DNA of 64,000 nucleotides from Mycolicibacterium canariasense. GTDB lineage: Bacteria > Actinomycetota > Actinomycetes > Mycobacteriales > Mycobacteriaceae. Of the stretch, positions 58,840 through 64,000 are shown piece by piece. Under the pieces are notes generated by a model. That model was not told the origin of the DNA, made no database searches, and saw only the letters and a program-made list of their open reading frames with translations. Position numbers and translations under genes: made by a program. The DNA lies in the NCBI RefSeq assembly GCF_002101555.1, contig NZ_LQOL01000081.1:62001-126000 (forward strand), in the 5' to 3' direction. Every line of letters starts with the position of its first letter. Position 1 is the first letter of the stretch.

Positions 58840-59676
58840 ATGCGGATTGCCCTGGCACAGATCCGGTCCGGCATCGATCCGGCCGCGAACCTGGAGGCCG
58901 TCACGCGGTACACCCGCGAGGCCGCCGCGGACGGGGCCGCCCTGGTGTTGTTCCCCGAGGCCACCATGTGCCGGTTCGGCGTGCCGCTGGCGCCGGTGGC
59001 CGAGCCGCTGGACGGCCGCTGGGCCGACGGGGTGCGCGCCGTCGCGCAGGAAACCGGGATCACCGTCGTCGCCGGGATGTTCTGCCCGTCGGGTGACGGG
59101 CGGGTCACCAACACACTGGTCGCCTCCGGCCCGGGCGTTGAGGCGCACTACGACAAGATCCACCTCTACGACGCGTTCGGGTTCGCCGAGTCCAAGACCG
59201 TGGCGCCGGGCACCGAACCGGTGGTCATCGACATCCGGGGCGAGCGCAGCGACGGGGGAAAATCCGACGGCGTCAAGGTCGGCCTGACGCTCTGCTACGA
59301 CGTCCGGTTCCCCGAGCTCTACCTCGAGTTGGCCGACCGCGGCGCCCAGCTGATCACCGTGCACGCGTCCTGGGGCACCGGCCCCGGCAAGCTGGACCAG
59401 TGGACCCTGCTGGCCCGGGCCCGCGCCATCGACACCACCGCGGTGGTGGCCGCGGTCGACCAGGCCTACCCCGGGGACGCGATCGCCGCGCTGGGCCCGA
59501 CCGGGGTCGGCGGCAGCCTGGTGGCGTCGGCCCTGGGCGAGATCGTGCAGGCCGCGGGGGCCGAACCGCAGCTGGTGGTGACCGATATCGACCTCGACGC
59601 CGCCGCCCGCGCCAGGGAGACGATCGCGGTGCTGCGTAATCGCACGCCGTTCGCTAAGGCACAATCGACAGCGTGA
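58840..59676 (+). CDS. carbon-nitrogen hydrolase (nitrilase superfamily, Rv0480c-like)
   Basis: A 278-residue omega-amidase/nitrilase-like hydrolase with the catalytic triad Glu40 (LFPEATM), Lys106 (YDKIHLYD) and Cys152 (LCYDVRFPE). It probably hydrolyses an amide, such as deaminated glutathione-like or alpha-keto-acid amides, but the substrate is not certain. Its stop overlaps the next GTG by 4 bases. Confidence 0.9.
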   Translation: MRIALAQIRSGIDPAANLEAVTRYTREAAADGAALVLFPEATMCRFGVPLAPVAEPLDGRWADGVRAVAQETGITVVAGMFCPSGDGRVTNTLVASGPGVEAHYDKIHLYDAFGFAESKTVAPGTEPVVIDIRGERSDGGKSDGVKVGLTLCYDVRFPELYLELADRGAQLITVHASWGTGPGKLDQWTLLARARAIDTTAVVAAVDQAYPGDAIAALGPTGVGGSLVASALGEIVQAAGAEPQLVVTDIDLDAAARARETIAVLRNRTPFAKAQSTA

Positions 59677-60542
59677 CCGATCCCTGGGCTCAACCCACCG
59701 AAGCAGCGCCCGCCGGGCCTCCTGCCGGCGCGGGAGCTCCGCTGCCGCCACCGCCGCCCGGCGCCGAGCCACCGAAATCCTTCGGCGCCAAGGTCGCGGG
59801 CCTGTTCCGCGATCCGCTGTCGATCGTGCTGGTGGTGGTCATCGTGCTGGCCCTGGTGGTGGCCGGTGCCGTGGGTTCGGAGCTGGTGGCCCGGCACATC
59901 GCCGACAAGACCGTCACCCAGATCACCTCCTGCGTGGTGCAGGACAACGTCGACGTGTCGTTCGGCAAGACCCCGTTCTTGCTGCAGCATCTGGCCAAGC
60001 ACTACAACAACATCACGGTGACCACCGCGGGCAACAGGATCCGCGAAGCCGACGGGATGAAGGCCCAGATCATCATCAACGACGTCCGGCTGACCGGAAA
60101 CCAGAACGCGCCCGGCACCATCGGCGCGCTGGACGCGAACATCACCTGGACCGCCAACGGCATCAAGAACACCATCCAGAACCAGATTCCCCTGGTCGGC
60201 AGCTTCGTCAGCAGCGTGAGTACCCATCCCAGTGACGGCACCATCGAACTGCAGGCCGCACTCGGCAGCATCGTCGTCAAGCCGGAGGTGCAGAACGACA
60301 ACCTGACCCTGGCGGTGCAGAGCCTGTCCGGTCTGGGCTTCATGCTGCCCCGCGAGACGGTGCAGCCGGCGCTCGACGCGTTCCTCGATCAGATCACCAA
60401 GGACATTCCGCTGGGTATCCACGCCGAGAGTGTGCAGGTCACCGACTCCGGGGTGACCGCGAAGTTCGTGACGCGCAACGCGACGATGCCCCCGGGCCGC
60501 AGCGGTCAGGGCGGCGATCCCTGCTTCGCCGGGCTGGACTAG
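59673..60542 (+). CDS. LmeA-like phospholipid-binding protein (Rv0479c-like)
   Basis: A 289-residue protein: a proline/alanine-rich cytoplasmic tail (first 45 residues), one membrane helix (IVLVVVIVLALVVAGAVGSE), and a DUF2993 domain outside. In M. smegmatis LmeA, a DUF2993 protein, supports mannan synthesis for lipomannan and lipoarabinomannan. SSCVVQDNVDVSFGKTPFLLQ-type strands with two cysteines (in ITSCVV and GDPCFAG) mark the family. It overlaps the converging DUF2599 gene by 4 bases. Confidence 0.82.
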   Translation: MTDPWAQPTEAAPAGPPAGAGAPLPPPPPGAEPPKSFGAKVAGLFRDPLSIVLVVVIVLALVVAGAVGSELVARHIADKTVTQITSCVVQDNVDVSFGKTPFLLQHLAKHYNNITVTTAGNRIREADGMKAQIIINDVRLTGNQNAPGTIGALDANITWTANGIKNTIQNQIPLVGSFVSSVSTHPSDGTIELQAALGSIVVKPEVQNDNLTLAVQSLSGLGFMLPRETVQPALDAFLDQITKDIPLGIHAESVQVTDSGVTAKFVTRNATMPPGRSGQGGDPCFAGLD

Positions 60543-60934
60543 AACGGTTCCTCGGTGCCGCCGGGGTTGCACCCGGCGGCGAACATGGCGGTGTCGCTGA
60601 CCTCCGGCCGCCACGGCTCCAGATTCCAGCTGGTCTTGCCCGGCTCGGCGATCTCGGCGTACTGCCAGTGGCACAGGAACTGGGCGTACATTCCCGGCAG
60701 ATCCGCGTCGGGCGCGTCGGCCAGTACCTCGGCCCAGGCCGCGGCGGCCTCGGCGAGCGTGCCGGGGCGGGCGGACTCGGCCCGGGCGGCCGGGGTGGGA
60801 TAGACCCGCAGGCTGGACAGGTCGCCCCATTTCACCCATCGGGTGTGGTCGACGTAATGGCCGTCGGCGTGGGCGACCGGTGCCGCGCACAGCGTCGCGG
60901 CCGCCACCGCGAACGCCGCGATCAGCGGGCGCAT
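60539..60934 (-). CDS. secreted DUF2599 protein (Rv0477-like)
   Basis: A 131-residue secreted protein with a signal peptide ending at VAHADG (about residue 24). The mature part has VDHTRWVKWGDLSSLRVYPT and two cysteines (FLCHW, AAGCNPGG) likely to form a disulfide. ATG 60934 is the start. deoC, which lies next to it in M. tuberculosis, is absent here. Confidence 0.8.
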   Translation of the reverse strand: MRPLIAAFAVAAATLCAAPVAHADGHYVDHTRWVKWGDLSSLRVYPTPAARAESARPGTLAEAAAAWAEVLADAPDADLPGMYAQFLCHWQYAEIAEPGKTSWNLEPWRPEVSDTAMFAAGCNPGGTEEPF

Positions 60935-60947
60935 CGCGGGTCGGCCG

Positions 60948-61232
60948 TCAGCGCGACTTGCCTTGGATCTCAAGGATCTTCGGCCGGACGTCGACGAGAT
61001 AGACGCCCGCCGCGCAGGCGCAGATGGCCGCGCCGAACGCGTCGCGCATCAGCAGGGCCAGCAGCACGCCGACCCCGAGGATCAGCAGCCACACCGGCTT
61101 GGTGAGCTTGCCGGTGGCGGTGTAGGCGTCGGGCCGTTGCATCGCCGCATGGACGAACGAGTACACGCCGACCAGGACGACGATCCCGACCAGCACAAAT
61201 AGGATGGCACCCGCCAGGTCTGCAAGCATCAC
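60948..61232 (-). CDS. DUF2516 membrane protein (Rv0476-like)
   Basis: A 94-residue protein with three hydrophobic helices and the short motif HAAMQRPDAYTATGKLTKPVW between the first two, which defines DUF2516. VYLVDVRPKILEIQGKSR ends the protein. Function unknown. It follows hbhA by 38 bases and may be co-transcribed. Confidence 0.82.
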   Translation of the reverse strand: MMLADLAGAILFVLVGIVVLVGVYSFVHAAMQRPDAYTATGKLTKPVWLLILGVGVLLALLMRDAFGAAICACAAGVYLVDVRPKILEIQGKSR

Positions 61233-61270
61233 ACCTGCAGCCTAGGCGGGTGCCGTCCTCGGCGTCGAAC

Positions 61271-61897
<627 letters not shown>

Positions 61898-61915
61898 GGC
61901 TGTTCCTTCCAAAGG

Positions 61916-62401
61916 TCAGTGTTCGTTGAACGGTTGTGTTGTGGTGGCTTGAGATTCAGACGTGGGCGGCACCCCTTCCGCTTCCTCCTCAGCGCCGGAC
62001 CCGGCTGCTGCTTCGGCTTCGTTCTGCTGACAGAACGATGTGTAGATGTCGAGCAGCACCTGCTTCTGCCGCTCGGTGATCGCGTTATCACCGATGATCG
62101 CGTCACGGACCTGACTACCCTCGGACGGCTCGAGAATCCCGGCCTGCACGTAGAGAACCTCGGCCGAGACCCGTAGCGCCTTGGCAATCTGGTTGAGCAC
62201 ATCGGCCGACGGTTTACGCAGTCCCCGCTCGATCTGACTGAGGTAGGGATTGCTGACGCCGGCCTTCTCCGCGAGTTGGCGCACCGAAACCTGCGCCGCC
62301 TCGCGCTGGGCACGGATGAAGCTGCCGATATCGGAGGCGGCATTGCCCACCACGGCAACGATCTTGTCGTTGGCCGAAGCGGTGTCTTCGTCCTGCGACA
62401 T
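61916..62401 (-). CDS. XRE-family transcriptional regulator (Rv0474-like)
   Basis: A 161-residue regulator with an N-terminal Cro/C1 helix-turn-helix (VRQLAEKAGVSNPYLSQIERGLRKPS, about 40-65) and an acidic, disordered C-terminal 40 residues. It is 18 bases upstream of hbhA on the same strand and probably controls that operon. A near-perfect dyad 53-74 bases upstream of its ATG is a candidate autoregulatory site. Confidence 0.9.
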   Translation of the reverse strand: MSQDEDTASANDKIVAVVGNAASDIGSFIRAQREAAQVSVRQLAEKAGVSNPYLSQIERGLRKPSADVLNQIAKALRVSAEVLYVQAGILEPSEGSQVRDAIIGDNAITERQKQVLLDIYTSFCQQNEAEAAAGSGAEEEAEGVPPTSESQATTTQPFNEH

Positions 62402-62453
62402 CTCAAGCCTCGATCCGTCGGGTTGTTACGGGCTACAACTCACGGTACGACCG

Positions 62454-62475
62454 AGTGCTAACAATTGCAAGCACT
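62454..62475. promoter_or_regulatory. 22-bp dyad upstream of the XRE-hbhA operon
   Basis: AGTGCT (62454-62459) and AGCACT (62470-62475) are arms around a central CAATTG (62462-62467); 18 of 22 positions are symmetrical. It lies 53 bases upstream of the XRE ATG, in a clearly AT-richer stretch. It is suited to a dimeric XRE protein and would include a -35/-10 region. Confidence 0.5.
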
Positions 62476-62488
62476 AGCTAGCAGAGGC

Positions 62489-63820
62489 TCAGAACAGCAG
62501 CTGCGCCACCGAATAGATCACCAGCCCCGCCAGCGCCCCGACCACCGTGCCGTTGATCCGAATGAACTGCAGATCACGGCCCACGTGCAGCTCGATCCGG
62601 CGGCTGGCCTCGTCGGCGTCCCAGCGTTCGATCGTCTCGGTGATGATCGCCGTGATCTCCGTCCCGTACTGGGCGACCAGGTGCTGCGCCGCACGCACGA
62701 TCCAGTTGTCCACCTTGTCGCGCAGGCCGGCGTCGTCACGCAGCGACTCCCCGATCCGGACCACCGAGTCGGCGATCCGGGTCCGCAGCGCCGAGGACGG
62801 GTCGTCGACCGACTCCAGCACGATGCGCTTGGCCGCGGTCCAGGCCGTCTCGGCGGCCTTGGTGACCTCGTCGCGGGCCATGATCTGCTCCTTGACCCGC
62901 TCGGCACGCGCGATGGTGGCCTCGTCGTGCTGGAGATCGTCGGCGAACTCGAACAGGAATTTGGTTGCCGACCGGCGCAGCTCGTGGTTGGGATCGCGGC
63001 GCACCTTGTCGGTGAAGTCCATCAGCTCGCGATGGATGCGGTCGCCCACCAGGTGGTCCACCCAGCGCGGCGACCAGGACGGCGAATCGCGTTCGATGAC
63101 CCGCTCGATCACCTCGCCGGCGTTCAGCGACCACTGGAAGGCCCGGTCGGCCAGCAACTGCAGCAGCGCCTCCTGGCGCTGCTCGGCAAGCAGGCCGGAC
63201 AGCACCCGACCCACCGGCGGTCCCCACTGCGGTTCGGCGATGCGCTTGACGATCATCCGGTCCAGCACGTGCTGGACGTCCTCGTCGCGCAGCATCTCGA
63301 CGAGCACCCGCAGCACCGTCGACACCTCGGCGGCCACCCGCTCGGCGTGGCTGCGCTCGCACAACCACTTGCCCAGCCGGCCGGCCACCTCGGCGTCGCG
63401 CAGCTTGGTCGCGACCACCTCGGGTGACATGAAGTTCTCCCGGACGAAGGTGCCCAGCCCCTCGCCCAGCTGGTCCTTCTTCCGTTTGATGATCGCGGTG
63501 TGCGGGATCGGGATGCCCAGCGGGTGTTTGAACAGCGCCGTCACCGCGAACCAGTCGGCCAGGGCGCCGACCATGCCGGCCTCGGCGGCGGCCCGCACAT
63601 AGCCCACCCAGCCGGCGGCACCGCGGGACTGAAGCCACGTGCAGACCAGGAACAGCACCGTCGCGCCGATCAGGAAACCGAGCGCGACGGCCTTCATCCG
63701 CCGCAGTGCGCGGCGGCGTTCCCGGTCGGCCTGCGCATCCGGCCCGGCGTCCGCCGCTGTCATCGCCGCAGCGAAACCGGCGGTCAGCGACGGCGGTCCG
63801 GGAGCTGGTCTGTGCGCCAC
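62489..63820 (-). CDS. DUF445 membrane protein (Rv0473-like)
   Basis: A 443-residue protein with one helix near the start (KAVALGFLIGATVLFLVCTWLQ), a long helical soluble region with ADWFAVTALFKHPLGIPIPHTAIIKRKKDQLGEGLGTFV, and a second helix at the end (VVGALAGLVIYSVAQLLF). This is the DUF445/YjiN family, function unknown. GTG 63820 is chosen; ATG 63763 is an alternative. Divergent from a TetR gene. Confidence 0.83.
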   Translation of the reverse strand: MAHRPAPGPPSLTAGFAAAMTAADAGPDAQADRERRRALRRMKAVALGFLIGATVLFLVCTWLQSRGAAGWVGYVRAAAEAGMVGALADWFAVTALFKHPLGIPIPHTAIIKRKKDQLGEGLGTFVRENFMSPEVVATKLRDAEVAGRLGKWLCERSHAERVAAEVSTVLRVLVEMLRDEDVQHVLDRMIVKRIAEPQWGPPVGRVLSGLLAEQRQEALLQLLADRAFQWSLNAGEVIERVIERDSPSWSPRWVDHLVGDRIHRELMDFTDKVRRDPNHELRRSATKFLFEFADDLQHDEATIARAERVKEQIMARDEVTKAAETAWTAAKRIVLESVDDPSSALRTRIADSVVRIGESLRDDAGLRDKVDNWIVRAAQHLVAQYGTEITAIITETIERWDADEASRRIELHVGRDLQFIRINGTVVGALAGLVIYSVAQLLF

Positions 63821-63904
63821 AGCTCCATCATCCGCTACCGGCCGACGGCGCGGCGCAGTCGATCGACCGGCGGCCCCTCACCACCGTATTATCGAGACGA
63901 CCTA

Positions 63905-63920
63905 GTGAACGGATTTTCAC
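63905..63920. promoter_or_regulatory. inverted repeat before the TetR gene
   Basis: GTGAA (63905-63909) and TTCAC (63916-63920) form an inverted repeat with a 6-base spacer, between the -10-like TATTAT (63887-63892) and the GTG at 63925. The position would block transcription if the TetR protein bound there, as in typical autoregulation. Confidence 0.45.
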
Positions 63921-63924
63921 GACA

Positions 63925-64000
63925 GTGGCACAGCAGAGCGCAGCGGCGGTGGCAAAGACCGACGGCCGCAAACGACGCTGGCATCAGCACAAGGTGGATC
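63925..64000 (+). CDS. TetR-family regulator (Rv0472c-like), 5' end only
   Basis: The first 25 codons of a gene that runs off the window. GRKRRWHQHKVD matches the N-terminal segment of Rv0472c just before its helix-turn-helix. GTG 63925 is the start; no Shine-Dalgarno is visible. The divergent DUF445 gene completes the same pair as in M. tuberculosis. Confidence 0.75.
   Translation, partial: MAQQSAAAVAKTDGRKRRWHQHKVD

Noticed and set aside
62453..62461. GAGTGCTAA as half of a CIRCE heat-shock element
   Set aside because: The required TTAGCACTC partner nine bases upstream is absent; the symmetry present is a different dyad with CAATTG at its centre.

Overview
The window is one strand-mixed block of a high-GC (about 70%) mycobacterial chromosome. 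Gene order follows the M. tuberculosis Rv0472-Rv0543 neighbourhood in reverse. It starts at the menE side (Rv0543c/menE), passes menA, the ccs/res cytochrome c maturation genes, hemL, the hemBDCA operon, proC, senX3-regX3, mshA, murB and hbhA, and ends at the first codons of the TetR gene Rv0472c. Genes of slow growers such as cmaA2, mmpL2 and deoC are absent from their usual places, and accessory genes (udgX-dps, azlCD, eutBC, several regulators) are inserted. This fits a free-living, rapidly growing Mycolicibacterium; I cannot name the species. No rRNA, tRNA, intact insertion sequence, prophage or CRISPR array was seen, and no gene-free stretch exceeds 300 bases.

Layout. 1-12.3 kb: DUF3349, menE, a PPOX enzyme, GNAT, azlCD, udgX facing dps, DUF4383-phoU, a small lipoprotein and an acidic peptide, F420/FMN enzymes, a membrane-anchored esterase, nitronate monooxygenase, MTA phosphorylase, a palindrome and tandem repeats, then menA. 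12.3-21.5 kb: an SDR/LysR pair, Rv0531- and Rv0530A-like small genes, and a long minus-strand operon hemL-phosphoglycerate mutase-tlpA-ccdA-resB-ccsA-MinD-like ATPase for haem and cytochrome c assembly. 21.6-32.5 kb is accessory: a dehydrogenase, an exported VOC protein, NmrA/LysR, TetR, aldehyde dehydrogenase, eutBC, TetR/MpaB oxygenase, and a decayed 13E12 (DUF222) remnant. 32.4-39 kb: three membrane genes, then hemB-hemD-hemC-hemA. 39-48 kb: SerB1, HadA-like, acyltransferase, epimerase, ribosomal protein bS22, BldC-like regulator, proC, ppx1. 48-54.3 kb: a minus-strand run Rv0485-mshA-ybjN-gpmA, then senX3-regX3. 54.3-64 kb: SDR, L,D-transpeptidase, murB, DUF2505, methyltransferase, nitrilase, LmeA-like, DUF2599, DUF2516, XRE-hbhA, DUF445, TetR start.

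The strongest regulatory find is a short leaderless ORF (54228-54305, minus) with four consecutive cysteine codons just upstream of the Rv0485-mshA genes. mshA begins synthesis of mycothiol, the cysteine-containing thiol of actinobacteria, so this looks like a cysteine-responsive attenuator on the mycothiol pathway. Second is a 62-bp-spaced duplication of the regX3 start between senX3 and regX3. It creates a 21-residue peptide ORF that overlaps both start and stop signals in the style of a MIRU element. Other notable items: an ATA start codon at menE, a perfect 26-bp palindrome plus 26-bp tandem repeats before menA, overlapping divergent ATG codons of murB and a DUF2505 gene, and several candidate operators and leaderless promoters.
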